From: an uncultured Bacteroidia bacterium
GTDB taxonomy: Bacteria; Bacteroidota; Bacteroidia; Bacteroidales; UBA932
Direction: 5' to 3'
NCBI GenBank assembly: GCA_902790635.1
Contig: CADASN010000012.1
Span: 1-56,474 of the forward strand
Length of the DNA stretch: 56,474 nucleotides
The position numbers and the translations under genes were made by a program. This document shows, piece after piece, positions 35,359 to 44,254 of the stretch (position 1 is the first letter of the stretch; the number at the start of each line of letters is the position of its first letter). The notes beneath the pieces are model-generated. The model ran no database searches. It was not told the DNA's origin and saw only the letters and a list, made by a program, of their open reading frames with translations.

Positions 35359-35778
35359 CTATTTCCGCGTGGCTTCGATGAGCTGCATCTGCGTGACGAC
35401 GCAGGTGAGCAGCTTCTCCATGATGATCGGCTTCATGATAAAGTCGTCCGCACCCGTGTTGAAGCCCTTGACCACGTCTTCCTGGGAGTTGAGGGCCGAG
35501 AGGATCACGATCCGGATACCCGCCGTAGCCGGGTCCGCGCGCAGGCGGCGGATCACCTCGAAGCCGTCGATGACGGGCATCATCAGGTCCAGTAGGATCA
35601 GGTCCGGCTTCTCCTGCGCCACGGCATCCAGCGCCTGCTGGCCGCCCGATGCGGTCCGCACGCGGAAATTGAAGCGCGACAGCATCTTCTGCACCAGCAG
35701 CAAGTTCAGCGGAATGTCATCGACCGCCAGCACATTGTATTGGGAATAATCGTGCGTTTGAGCGTAAATAGGTACCAT
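35359..35778 (-). CDS. Stand-alone receiver (REC) response regulator
   Basis: A 139-residue protein consisting of one CheY-like receiver domain: acidic pair Asp20/Asp21 in LAVDDIP, phospho-acceptor Asp64 in LLDLMMP, the Ser/Ala switch in ILSALNS and Lys116 in FIMKPI. No output domain. It starts 9 nt after the stop of the histidine kinase gene, so the two form a phosphorelay pair. Its first 20 residues align without gaps with the receiver at 55446, so the two are close paralogues. Confidence 0.9.
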   Translation of the reverse strand: MVPIYAQTHDYSQYNVLAVDDIPLNLLLVQKMLSRFNFRVRTASGGQQALDAVAQEKPDLILLDLMMPVIDGFEVIRRLRADPATAGIRIVILSALNSQEDVVKGFNTGADDFIMKPIIMEKLLTCVVTQMQLIEATRK

Positions 35779-35787
35779 ATGGATTGA

Positions 35788-37737
35788 TTATTTGGATTCG
35801 GTCGGAACTTCAAAGACAAAACGGGCTCCCCCCGCGGTATAGGTCGTGTCCAGATAGACCTTGGCGCCCATGCGCGAAGCGATGTCGCGGCAAATGCTCA
35901 GGCCCAGGCCCGTCCCCTGGACGAAATCATTCAGTTTCGTGAAGCGTTCGAAAATACGCTCCGCATCCTCCGGCGGCACACCCGTGCCGGTGTCCGTGAC
36001 CGCGAAGGTCACCATGCCGGGATGCTCGGACAGCGAGCTGGACAGCTTGATCTCGCCTTTCGCCGTGTGCTTGCAGGCATTCGTCAGCAGGTTGATCAGG
36101 ATCTGCTGGACACGGCGCGGGTCAGTACGGAAGACGAAGGGCTCCTCCGACTCGGGTACGTAGTACATCTGCACACCCGGCTGCAGGCGGTGCTCAGCGC
36201 TGTTGATGGCGGCCTGGGCGATGGCGTGGACCTCTCCTTCTTCATAGACGATGCTGTACTTGCCCGAATCCATGGCCGACACATTCAGGATATCGTCCAG
36301 GAGCATCGTCAGCATCTTGGTATTGTTGACGATATGCGCGGCAAATTCGTCCTTCTCCTCCGGCGGGAAAGATCCGTCCGGCAGCGACAGGAGCTGCGAG
36401 AAGCCGACGATCGCATTCAGCGGCGTACGCACTTCGTGGCTCATGTTCTGCACGAAACGCGTCTTCGCCGCATCCGCCAGGCGGACCTTCTCGTTCGCCT
36501 CCTGCAGTTCTGCGATCCGCTGCTCATCGAGTTCGCGCGCTTTGCGGAGGTCCCGGCTGTGGGTCCAGAAGAAGAGGACGACGAACAGCAGGATGATCAA
36601 CAGCAACACCGCCAGCACACGGTAGATCCGGAGCATTTCCTTTTCCTTGTTGGCAAGCTCGGCAGCCAGGAGCGCCTTGCCCATCCGGGTGTCCAGCTCC
36701 GCGATCTTGGAAGTGTTGCTTTCCGAGAAAAGACCTTCAAATTTACGGACCATCAGGCGCTCGATCTCGAAGGCCTGGTCCTTGTAGCCATACATCTCGG
36801 CCACGTTGGCAATGAATTTGACTTCCCGGATCTTGTTATCCGCGAGGTCGTTGACCGCAGTCGCATCGAAACTGCCGTACAGGATGTCATCCAGCGTCTC
36901 GAAGAGGCGTGCGGCCGTCGAGCTGATGGTAGTCAGCTGGGGGTCCTTCAGGCAGAGGTCGCGATAGTGCTGATAATCCTTGACGCGCTTCTCATAAGCA
37001 GCGATCTTGGCCAGATAGTATTCGCAACGCAGCGTATCCAGATGGACCTGGGAGGCCGCGACGGCCTTCTCCACATTGATCCGCAGGGAGTCGCTCCCGA
37101 TCACATAGGTATCCGCCAGGTCGCAGTACAGGCGCGTGAGGCTCTGCTTCTTGATGACGGGATCCGAGGTCGTATCGTGAATCTCAATCGCCTTCAGGAT
37201 ATACTGCTTAGCCGTCATATAGTCGCTTTGTGCAATGTAAAGTGCGACCAGATAACGATATCCCATCCATTGTCCATAGGCATCGTTCCGATCCGCCGAG
37301 ATCTGCTGCATCTCCTGCACCAACTCGAAGGTCCGAATGCGCAGCTTGTGGTTGTAGTAGAAGTTTTGGACAAGCTCGTAGGCGTAGTAGAAGTATTGCG
37401 GGAATCCGAAACGGTCGGCGGCCGATTTCGCTTCCTCGAAAGCCTTGAGCACGGCCTCTTCCGCTTCGGGAGTCGGCAGCTTCTTCGTCGGACTGAGCCG
37501 GATGAAATGCTTGAGGCGCTCGATGTAGTATAGCGTCTGGGACTTGGTGTCGCCTTTGGTGACGGCCGTCCGGAGGAAAGCCGCGTTGACCTCCTCGAAT
37601 CCATCCTTACCCACCAGCGTCTCCGCCTTCTGGAACAGCGGATAGCATTCGTCATCGAGTTCGTAAGGGTTGTTCTGCCCCGCCAGCGGCAGGAACGTCG
37701 CCAGCAGCAGGAGGAGAACGATCGGGAATTGTTTCAT
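35788..37737 (-). CDS. TPR-sensor histidine kinase
   Basis: A 649-residue membrane kinase started at ATG 37737 (signal peptide MKQFPIVLLLLLATFLPLAG), 6 nt downstream of a strong -7 box. The periplasmic part (about 20-370) is helical with TPR-like repeats; a transmembrane span (LAVLLLIILLFVVLFFW) and a coiled coil lead to the HisKA domain (NMSHEVRTPLNAIVGFSQLL, the His being the phosphorylation site) and the HATPase_c domain (NLLTNACKHT, DTGTGVP, GTGLGLSI). There is no attached receiver; the separate receiver gene follows 9 nt later. The signal sensed is unknown. Confidence 0.9.
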   Translation of the reverse strand: MKQFPIVLLLLLATFLPLAGQNNPYELDDECYPLFQKAETLVGKDGFEEVNAAFLRTAVTKGDTKSQTLYYIERLKHFIRLSPTKKLPTPEAEEAVLKAFEEAKSAADRFGFPQYFYYAYELVQNFYYNHKLRIRTFELVQEMQQISADRNDAYGQWMGYRYLVALYIAQSDYMTAKQYILKAIEIHDTTSDPVIKKQSLTRLYCDLADTYVIGSDSLRINVEKAVAASQVHLDTLRCEYYLAKIAAYEKRVKDYQHYRDLCLKDPQLTTISSTAARLFETLDDILYGSFDATAVNDLADNKIREVKFIANVAEMYGYKDQAFEIERLMVRKFEGLFSESNTSKIAELDTRMGKALLAAELANKEKEMLRIYRVLAVLLLIILLFVVLFFWTHSRDLRKARELDEQRIAELQEANEKVRLADAAKTRFVQNMSHEVRTPLNAIVGFSQLLSLPDGSFPPEEKDEFAAHIVNNTKMLTMLLDDILNVSAMDSGKYSIVYEEGEVHAIAQAAINSAEHRLQPGVQMYYVPESEEPFVFRTDPRRVQQILINLLTNACKHTAKGEIKLSSSLSEHPGMVTFAVTDTGTGVPPEDAERIFERFTKLNDFVQGTGLGLSICRDIASRMGAKVYLDTTYTAGGARFVFEVPTESK

Positions 37738-37742
37738 ATCTT

Positions 37743-37774
37743 CAAAGATATGCATTTTCCGCTTTTTATGCAAC
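37743..37774 (-). promoter_or_regulatory. Promoter of the histidine kinase-receiver operon, near-leaderless
   Basis: On the minus strand GTTG (37774-37771), a 20-nt spacer and a perfect TATCTTTG (37750-37743). The box ends 5 nt before the ATG at 37737, so the transcript should have almost no leader. Confidence 0.6.
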
Positions 37775-37826
37775 GCTTTTTATATGGCGCCGCCGGGGCC
37801 GGGGACTACGGAATTGCGGTTTTTTA

Positions 37827-37834
37827 TATCTTTG
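37827..37834 (+). promoter_or_regulatory. -7 element for the DUF6512 gene
   Basis: A perfect TATCTTTG box 30 nt before ATG 37865, divergent from the kinase promoter about 80 nt away. No well-spaced -33 element is seen. Confidence 0.5.
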
Positions 37835-37864
37835 TACACAGTTTTCACACGAAGCAAGCATCTT

Positions 37865-38392
37865 ATGACTTCATCTTCTGACTTGAACCGCGCTTCCAGC
37901 GCACACACCCGGACCTTTGTCTGGGTCACCATCGTACTCATCGTGCTGGGCACCAGCATGCATTTCGTGCACCATCTTCCGGGGTTCAACCATTTCTGGG
38001 GCTACATCTTCCCCGTCCAGGAGAGCGTGATGGCGCACATGAAGATGATCTTCTATCCGATGCTGCTCCTGGGCATCTGCCTGTCCGTCATCAAGCGCGA
38101 CATCCGCGAGATCGGTGCGCCCATCCTGGGCGGCCTAGCGGTCATGCCGCTGGTCATCGTGTGCTTCTTTGCCTATTGGATTTTCGTGCGGCACGAGCTG
38201 ATGGCGCTGGACATCGTCATCTACATCGCCGTGATGGTCCTCGCGGTCTGGCTGGCCCGCCGCTGGAGCACACGCCCCTTCGTCAGGAAAGCCTGGCCCC
38301 TCTGGCTGGTGCTGACCATCTGTATCATCGTCCTGACCGGTCTCCTCACCTACCACGCCCCGGACTGGATTATCTTCGCGGACCTCGGGTAA
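37865..38392 (+). CDS. DUF6512 family membrane protein
   Basis: A 175-residue protein with five or six hydrophobic helices. The start ATG 37865 is chosen because it follows the promoter; the frame extends upstream into non-coding sequence. The stretch FPVQESVMAHMKMIFYPMLL is the signature of DUF6512 proteins, where ESVWEHLKL-like residues sit between the first two helices. Function is unknown. It stands alone, between the divergent kinase operon and a degraded region. Confidence 0.75.
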   Translation: MTSSSDLNRASSAHTRTFVWVTIVLIVLGTSMHFVHHLPGFNHFWGYIFPVQESVMAHMKMIFYPMLLLGICLSVIKRDIREIGAPILGGLAVMPLVIVCFFAYWIFVRHELMALDIVIYIAVMVLAVWLARRWSTRPFVRKAWPLWLVLTICIIVLTGLLTYHAPDWIIFADLG

Positions 38393-38465
38393 AGTTCGCA
38401 CCAGGTAAGCGCCGGCTCCCCCAGTGCCGCGGGTTGAGAGCCTGCCAAGGGCAGGAAAGGGCCGT

Positions 38466-38506
38466 TTTGCCCCGGGCAACCGCTTTTTTGGCCTGCCCGG
38501 GGCAAA
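38466..38506 (+). terminator. Long hairpin downstream of the DUF6512 gene
   Basis: Arms TTTGCCCCGGGCA (38466-38478) and TGCCCGGGGCAAA (38494-38506) are perfectly complementary over 13 bp, with a 15-nt loop containing six T. There is no T-tail after the stem, so it may be a transcript-end hairpin or a degraded element rather than a classic terminator. Confidence 0.45.
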
Positions 38507-38598
38507 TCAGATGGCTGGCGCCCCCGGCAGCGGAAAGCGTAGAGCGCGATGGATAATCTTTTGCGGATGCGAAGTAAGCATCCGACAAAGTACAATAT

Positions 38599-38671
38599 TA
38601 GCCGCCACTTTCGGGTAGTACCTGGTAGTGGCGGCTATTAGTGGGCAGTAGCTGGGTACTACCGGGTAGTA
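38599..38671. repeat. Cluster of inverted and direct repeats beside the recombinase remnant
   Basis: TAGCCGCCACT (38599-38609) and AGTGGCGGCTA (38627-38637) form an 11-bp inverted repeat. Inside it GGTAGTACC (38614-38622) is inverted again as GGTACTACC (38655-38663), and CGGGTAGTA occurs directly at 38612-38620 and 38663-38671. The arrangement resembles a recombinase binding region, but no site of known type is identified. Confidence 0.6.
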
Positions 38672-38673
38672 GT

Positions 38674-38829
38674 CGGCACACCTTCGCCACCCGCTGCATT
38701 GAGATGGGGTCGGACTACAAGACCGTGAGCGACCTGCTCGGCCACGCCGATGTCAAGACCACCCTGAACCTCTATGTCCACCCGGGCATGGCCCAGAAGA
38801 AAGCCTGCGTCAACGGGCTGGTGGGATAG
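38674..38829 (+). pseudogene. C-terminal remnant of a tyrosine recombinase/integrase
   Basis: The frame encodes about 51 residues that match the end of phage-type tyrosine recombinases: RHTFATRCIE (second catalytic Arg and box II), then LLGHADVKTTLNLYVHP with the catalytic His and the nucleophilic Tyr. Everything before box II, including the first catalytic Arg, is missing and replaced by the short repeats just upstream. The stop codon is one base from the convergent stop of the last fimbrial gene. It marks an old integration or deletion end point. Confidence 0.85.
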
Positions 38830-38830
38830 C

Positions 38831-41761
38831 TTACGGAGTCGGGGCAGCGAATACCAGCGACAACTTATAAAGGCTTCCGGTCCTGCCTGCAGCCGCTGTA
38901 TCTTTGGCCAAGGCAGAGTTGAGAATCTCCGTTTGGGAACTACCCGTGGGATCCGTGTAGCCCGCCTGGAAATCAACGGCATGTGCAGCCGTGAGGGCGC
39001 CTAACGTGACGGAGGCCTCCCAGTCATTGTGAACAGCAGATCCTGAATCATAGAAATGTAACACCGTGTCGGCAGTCGGGACAAAGAGCGGCCCGCTATC
39101 CAGACTCTGCCAAAGATCGATGTGATAGCCAGCGGAATCGCCGAACTTATATCCATTGTACACGTAAGTAGCACTGTCATTACGCTTGTCTTTGGTGGAA
39201 TCCCAGCCTTCAACCGAACCTTTCTCAACGAAACCAACCCTACCTGTGTAGCTGGTAACTGTACCATTGACAAGTTCCGAACGGAAACGGGCACCGGTAG
39301 CCTGGAATCCAGCGGCCGTCGTGATATTGGTGTCGAAACTGTAAAGCGGAATGAAGAGGTATCTTCTGTCAAGGGTTGCCGAACCGTTGATCTCGTCGTT
39401 ATAATCGGTCGAATAGGACACTTGGGCCGTGTAACTGTTCCCGGCAAAAGTCTTTGTCAAGAACGGCACGTGATACGTATACAGCGTCGTCGCAGGGATA
39501 GCTACTCCATCCACAGTGGTAGCAGGTATGGCCGTAGCTGTGCGGTCCGCGGTTGTGGCCAGATCGTACGAACGCGTCGTAGTCTCCGTTCCCTCGATGA
39601 GAGTAATATTCACGGTACCGGTATTTCTCACCGTAGTAAAGTCCACATAACCGTAGCTGTTTCCTGCGCCATAATAGTCAGAGGGCCAGATGGTTACTTT
39701 GGCATCATCACCATCGAGGAAGACCGGGACGCCGTTCAGGAATGTATCGTTGGAAGGAACGCTTGCATCAGCAAGATTCGAAAAATACTCCCGATTGACA
39801 GCATAAACGGTAGTCGCGCTGGAAGCCGTATTGGTCTTGTAATAGCACGGAAGAATGCGGTAATTGATACCACCTATGGATTTGATTTGGGCATTCGAAT
39901 ACTGATCCCACGTTACTTCCCGCTCATACTGGAAGGAGGAGGCGGCAGTCTGACCCGGAACAATGGAATTGTCGATGTGGACCGGGAGCTTGATGGTGGA
40001 TGACGAATTGGGATAAATCGTCTTGGATGCCGGTTCCATCAGGAAGGTCAGCGGGAAGAGATGTTCATTAATACCATCCTGAATAAGCAGGTCCGCATTC
40101 ATATTCGTGCCGGAGGAGCCGGGAACCACATCCGTGCAATCGACCTTGAGGCTATAGGGCTCACGAAGAACAATATCGACATCACGGAACAGCGTCTCAT
40201 ACTGGCTCTCCTCGCAGACATAAACACGAATCTTGGCCGTTTTGGGCGCGGAAGAAGCAGCTTTGAGCGTGAACTTGATCTTGCTGTAACCATTTCCATC
40301 GACAGTCCCGGACTCAATGCTAGGCTCCGTCTCAAAGATTCCGTCATCAGACAGGATACGAATCTTCATATTCCCGTTCTGATTCGCTCCCAAGACGGTA
40401 ATCGCTTTGCAGAGAAGATCCTCTTTTGCTCCGCCCGATGTGTATAAAGAGTATATCTCGTTGATAAACAAGCGTCTTTTCCCGTTTCCATCCGAAACGT
40501 TGTTGACATTGTCAGCCAGGACGGAAGCAGAGATATTGTTGGTTGCGGGCATCGAGGCCGCTTCCTTGGCAGATTGATACCCTTCGAAAGAGACACCGTT
40601 GATGTTGACGATGTAATTGAAATTACGGAGAATGTTGTAGAAGGTGTTGATACCGGCACCATCCGCAATCTGTTGCTGATCATACCCATATCCATCCGTC
40701 TCCCGGTAAATGATATCCACCTTATAGTAGCGGTCGGTATAAGTAACTGCAGGGTTTCTCGATTTGTCTACAAAATTACCTTTGATGATAATATAGGTCC
40801 GCCCCTTATCAGAGCCATCCGCATTGGGACTCTCGTACATATAGTCTACACTGCCTGTACTGGCATTAATCGGAATGAAAGTGAGTCCCCCATCTCCGGA
40901 GTCACCAATTTCTTCCTTCTTATTGGTCCACGCCACACCGGCAGGTTGATAGCCGGAATATCCCGTGGCGAGAACTTCCTTATAGCCTTTGGGCGATTCT
41001 TTGTCCGTACTCGATTTGGACCAATCGACAAATCCGCCGGAAGTCGTATTGTACGGAGCGACACTTCCGCTGACAGGCTTATTGACTACTACAAATGCCG
41101 TAGCCGTAAACTCCGTCTGATTTACATTATCCACAATCGTGGTCTCCCCCCCCCGGGGCCTAACTGTAAACTTGGCAAAGTTGCGGAGTAAAGGCACACG
41201 GACAAAATAGGTCGCATCGGTTTCTTCGTCAATAGTCTGGACAACGACCTTCCCCCAATAAGCATCTATATTCGCGACCTTCTCCCCAACGCTGATGCCA
41301 TTCATGACCGTGGATTCGGAACCATACTGATACTTCATCGTTACGACGTCGTCAAAAGAGGCGGCGCTCCCCTTGTCCACAGCCACGATATGGATGCGGC
41401 GGGGCAACTTGGAACGGGTGAGCGTCACGGAGAATGTCGTTTGATTCCGTCGGGCAGTTTCAAAATCATTATCTCCGGGCTCCAAACGGTTGGTAGCGTC
41501 AGCGTACTCGACGAAGAAGCCGTTCTCATCGAAGACGAAAAGGCGGACAGCCAGACTGAGACGCCGTGCGTCATCAATCTCGCCAAAAGCCTTGGTATAA
41601 ACCCCGGAAGCTTCGAGCTCAGGAATGCCTAAACCAATCGAGAGGGTGACCTTGTCCCCATCAGCACCCGTAGAAAGGGCCGGCTCATCCAGGACAAGGT
41701 TATCCACGCAGGAGACGAGTAGCGGCAGCGCCGCGGCAAGCATGCTTAGAATCTTCTTCAT
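38831..41761 (-). CDS. Large fimbrial accessory/tip lipoprotein (DUF4906-like)
   Basis: A 976-residue lipoprotein with lipobox LLVSC (Cys18). The N-terminal region (LSIGLGIPELEASGVYTKAF, then RLFVFDENGFFVEYA) has the style of Mfa2/FimB-like fimbrial domains, and the middle (DRYYKVDIIYR, YNILRNFNYIVNINGV) is typical of DUF4906 proteins found as minor or tip subunits of Bacteroides fimbriae. It is the last gene of the fimbrial operon, 6 nt after the previous stop. Around residue 205 the coding strand has a run of nine G that encodes Arg-Gly-Gly-Glu. GC content is visibly lower than in the pectin or housekeeping regions. The family name is moderate; a role at the fimbrial tip is inferred from order. 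Confidence 0.65.
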   Translation of the reverse strand: MKKILSMLAAALPLLVSCVDNLVLDEPALSTGADGDKVTLSIGLGIPELEASGVYTKAFGEIDDARRLSLAVRLFVFDENGFFVEYADATNRLEPGDNDFETARRNQTTFSVTLTRSKLPRRIHIVAVDKGSAASFDDVVTMKYQYGSESTVMNGISVGEKVANIDAYWGKVVVQTIDEETDATYFVRVPLLRNFAKFTVRPRGGETTIVDNVNQTEFTATAFVVVNKPVSGSVAPYNTTSGGFVDWSKSSTDKESPKGYKEVLATGYSGYQPAGVAWTNKKEEIGDSGDGGLTFIPINASTGSVDYMYESPNADGSDKGRTYIIIKGNFVDKSRNPAVTYTDRYYKVDIIYRETDGYGYDQQQIADGAGINTFYNILRNFNYIVNINGVSFEGYQSAKEAASMPATNNISASVLADNVNNVSDGNGKRRLFINEIYSLYTSGGAKEDLLCKAITVLGANQNGNMKIRILSDDGIFETEPSIESGTVDGNGYSKIKFTLKAASSAPKTAKIRVYVCEESQYETLFRDVDIVLREPYSLKVDCTDVVPGSSGTNMNADLLIQDGINEHLFPLTFLMEPASKTIYPNSSSTIKLPVHIDNSIVPGQTAASSFQYEREVTWDQYSNAQIKSIGGINYRILPCYYKTNTASSATTVYAVNREYFSNLADASVPSNDTFLNGVPVFLDGDDAKVTIWPSDYYGAGNSYGYVDFTTVRNTGTVNITLIEGTETTTRSYDLATTADRTATAIPATTVDGVAIPATTLYTYHVPFLTKTFAGNSYTAQVSYSTDYNDEINGSATLDRRYLFIPLYSFDTNITTAAGFQATGARFRSELVNGTVTSYTGRVGFVEKGSVEGWDSTKDKRNDSATYVYNGYKFGDSAGYHIDLWQSLDSGPLFVPTADTVLHFYDSGSAVHNDWEASVTLGALTAAHAVDFQAGYTDPTGSSQTEILNSALAKDTAAAGRTGSLYKLSLVFAAPTP
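41146..41154. repeat. Homopolymer of nine C (nine G on the coding strand) inside the last fimbrial gene
   Basis: Nine consecutive C on the plus strand, followed directly by GGGGCC. On the coding strand it reads CGG GGG GGG GAG. Gain or loss of one base would shift the frame of the 976-residue lipoprotein at about one fifth of its length. The frame is open in this sequence. Confidence 0.95.
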
Positions 41762-41767
41762 GGCCTC

Positions 41768-44248
41768 TTAGTATTGATATCCGAGCCACGTAGTGGCATT
41801 CTCCTGATACGGCTCTTCCCCCCAGTACCACACGTCATATACGCATCGAACGGCCGTATTACTAGTATTGGTTCCTAAATATGGTAAACTTTGATTATTT
41901 CCCTGAATCTTCCCGTTCGCACACCAATAACCCGTTCTATCGTTTTGGGTGAGGGTAAACAACGATGGAATATAACTCTGTGCAGACAATGTCATGATAT
42001 ACTTCACCTCTGCAGCCGTAGGCATCCTCCATCGTCCGGCAGGGTAACCATCTTCCTGATACGCAGCACAACGTTTTTTTGCAAGATCATAGGTAAGATA
42101 TGTATATTGTGTTTTACCATATGAGGATGCAATCATAAAGGCGGGGCTGACCATGTTTTCGGTGTCATCCGTCCCGGAAGGGGTAGGAGAACCCGTTGAA
42201 TAAGCACTGGCCGCCGGACGATAATGATCATTCGTGCCGCTCAGATTCGGCAAACTCACCGGATTCAGCACCCTTGGATCCCCCAGGATATATTCATCGG
42301 AAGCGGAAAAGGACGAAATATGGATTGTATATAGATTGCGATTATTGTTTCCCGACCGAGTCCCATCAGCGTTGCTTCTTGCTGTACCTAAATAGTGACT
42401 ATTGCCGGAACCGACATCATCATAGGCTGTATTGCCATTCGTTCTGTTATTCACCCAGACTGATCCATTAGAACGATGTCCATCAATATAAATCGACGGA
42501 TACTGAGTAAAAGTAATAATCTCAGGATCAGTAATTTTCGAATTCGTGAGCGAGACTGTAATCGTGGCGGGCACGAACTGGGTAGCAGGAATATTATGAG
42601 TCATGGATACTTTCCCATCTGAAACGGATAAACTATATCCTCCGAGAGGGAATTTGCCATATGTACCGGTGGAGGTAAATGGATTGCCAGCATTAGTACT
42701 GCCCTGTCCATTAATCGTATTACCAGAATAGGCATCATAAACAGTGCGACGCCAATTACCGTTTGTTTGTAATTCATAAACTACACGACGAATCCGATCG
42801 CTATCAGTTGCACTATCTCTGAGATTGTCATCATAATAGCTATAGAACTCCAATTTCGTAAACTGTGCCGTAACCTCATGGGAAGAAGCGTATTCTACCG
42901 CGCCGGTTGGAATGTTGGCCATCTCAACTTCGTTGGTAGAAACAGCGAGATAGGAGGTCTGCGACATGGAGACGTTGGAGACGGTAGGATCCAGTTCGCC
43001 ATTGATATCCCAGCCGAAGATGATGAACGTGTTCGGACTCAAGGTAACAACGTCCTCGATATGGAAACTGCCGAGAATGCCGACAGTGACTTCCATACGG
43101 TAGTATCGATTGCTCTTGATAAAATAAGTCGGATCCATCTCATTCTGCGGAATGGGAATCTGGTAATAGGTGTTGGTGAAAAGATAGGGCTCCGTCTCGC
43201 CGCTGGGCTTGGACTCCCGCACCCAGGGCAGCATGAGCATCAGATAAGCCTCGTTGGCTGGAGTAGCCTTCCAATCTTGTGTAGGATACGAATAAAACGG
43301 GACCTCGTGCTCGTACTTCGTGCCATAGAGCTCATTGCTGGAATCATCCAATCCGACAACCTTGCGTCCTGTTTCTGCCATCGTATGCCCGTAATTGGCC
43401 CACCGGGTCGCCTCGTCGGTCCCATAGTAGATATCCGGGTCGGAGAAACCGTATGAATAGGTATTGTTGTCGTAATTGGTAGAGAAGACAATACCCTTGT
43501 TTGCGCCATGAACCAGCATGACCTGCATCATCTCCGGTTTGGCCTTCCAGACAAAGCCGTTGCCATCCGTGACACCGACGGAGCCGGCAACGTTGTTATT
43601 GACCGCATCCGGGACAGCGATCTCCAAGCGGACCTTGGCTGCCGTGCGATAGAGCGCCACGGAACCGGATACGAAATAATGGCCGCCACTTTTCACCAGC
43701 GTGATCGTACTGCCGCCTTCCATGACAAAGGAGCTCTCCTTGATGCCGCTCGGATTTTCAGCGTTCACACGGCTGAAATCGGCCGAGATAACGGTCTGGC
43801 GCAATGCGGCGCGACTCGCATCATCGGCAAAGCGGGATTTTTTCCCTTGAGAATCCGTGGTCCAGAGGTTGGCAATCACATAAACCTCACTCGTAGCCCC
43901 GTCTGTAAGCGAGCCGAAAATAGTCTGGATCAGTTCTTCATTGATGATTTCAGAGACCTGGTAACTGTCATTCTGCCCAGCAACCACGAAACGGTGGTAA
44001 ACCGCCGCAGCATCCTGCGCAGCATCGCCCCTGTAGAAAAACAGGTCAAGCGTCTCAAGATAATTCTCGTTCATATCCGCTTCGCCGGCAATCGGCCCGA
44101 GGTCCGTCACCGTAGTCTTGGTATCGGGAGCACCGGAAGCTACGAAGACCTTGATCCCTCCTTCATCTTGGGAGATGATGAAGTCTTCCTTGACGAAACA
44201 GGAAACCAGAAGAACGGAGGTCGCTATATATAATAGGAATCGCTTCAT
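41768..44248 (-). CDS. Large fimbrial lipoprotein, possible tip adhesin with C-terminal FISUMP/DUF1566-like domain
   Basis: An 826-residue lipoprotein with lipobox LLVSC (Cys17). The N-terminal half has fimbrillin-like beta-sandwich segments (SEVYVIANLWTTDSQGKK; FGWDINGELDPTV ends the second domain). The last 120 residues contain YDLAKKRCAAYQEDGYPAGR, WRMPTAAEVKYI and TAVRCVYDVWYW, the pattern of C-type-lectin-like domains found in Fibrobacter major paralogous and DUF1566 proteins. This suggests an adhesive end piece. It starts 6 nt after the fourth fimbrillin stop. The 42-43 kb stretch is the most AT-rich coding DNA in the window, hinting at transfer or fast evolution. Confidence 0.6.
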   Translation of the reverse strand: MKRFLLYIATSVLLVSCFVKEDFIISQDEGGIKVFVASGAPDTKTTVTDLGPIAGEADMNENYLETLDLFFYRGDAAQDAAAVYHRFVVAGQNDSYQVSEIINEELIQTIFGSLTDGATSEVYVIANLWTTDSQGKKSRFADDASRAALRQTVISADFSRVNAENPSGIKESSFVMEGGSTITLVKSGGHYFVSGSVALYRTAAKVRLEIAVPDAVNNNVAGSVGVTDGNGFVWKAKPEMMQVMLVHGANKGIVFSTNYDNNTYSYGFSDPDIYYGTDEATRWANYGHTMAETGRKVVGLDDSSNELYGTKYEHEVPFYSYPTQDWKATPANEAYLMLMLPWVRESKPSGETEPYLFTNTYYQIPIPQNEMDPTYFIKSNRYYRMEVTVGILGSFHIEDVVTLSPNTFIIFGWDINGELDPTVSNVSMSQTSYLAVSTNEVEMANIPTGAVEYASSHEVTAQFTKLEFYSYYDDNLRDSATDSDRIRRVVYELQTNGNWRRTVYDAYSGNTINGQGSTNAGNPFTSTGTYGKFPLGGYSLSVSDGKVSMTHNIPATQFVPATITVSLTNSKITDPEIITFTQYPSIYIDGHRSNGSVWVNNRTNGNTAYDDVGSGNSHYLGTARSNADGTRSGNNNRNLYTIHISSFSASDEYILGDPRVLNPVSLPNLSGTNDHYRPAASAYSTGSPTPSGTDDTENMVSPAFMIASSYGKTQYTYLTYDLAKKRCAAYQEDGYPAGRWRMPTAAEVKYIMTLSAQSYIPSLFTLTQNDRTGYWCANGKIQGNNQSLPYLGTNTSNTAVRCVYDVWYWGEEPYQENATTWLGYQY

Positions 44249-44254
44249 GTTAGC

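Larger units (their letters stand above)
38393..38673. other. Non-coding stretch between DUF6512 gene and recombinase remnant
   Basis: No supported gene. The first part is GC-rich and holds a 13-bp hairpin (38466-38506). The second part (38599-38673) is built of short inverted and direct repeats next to the broken recombinase. Base composition and repeat content differ from both neighbours, as expected at a recombination scar. Confidence 0.6.
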
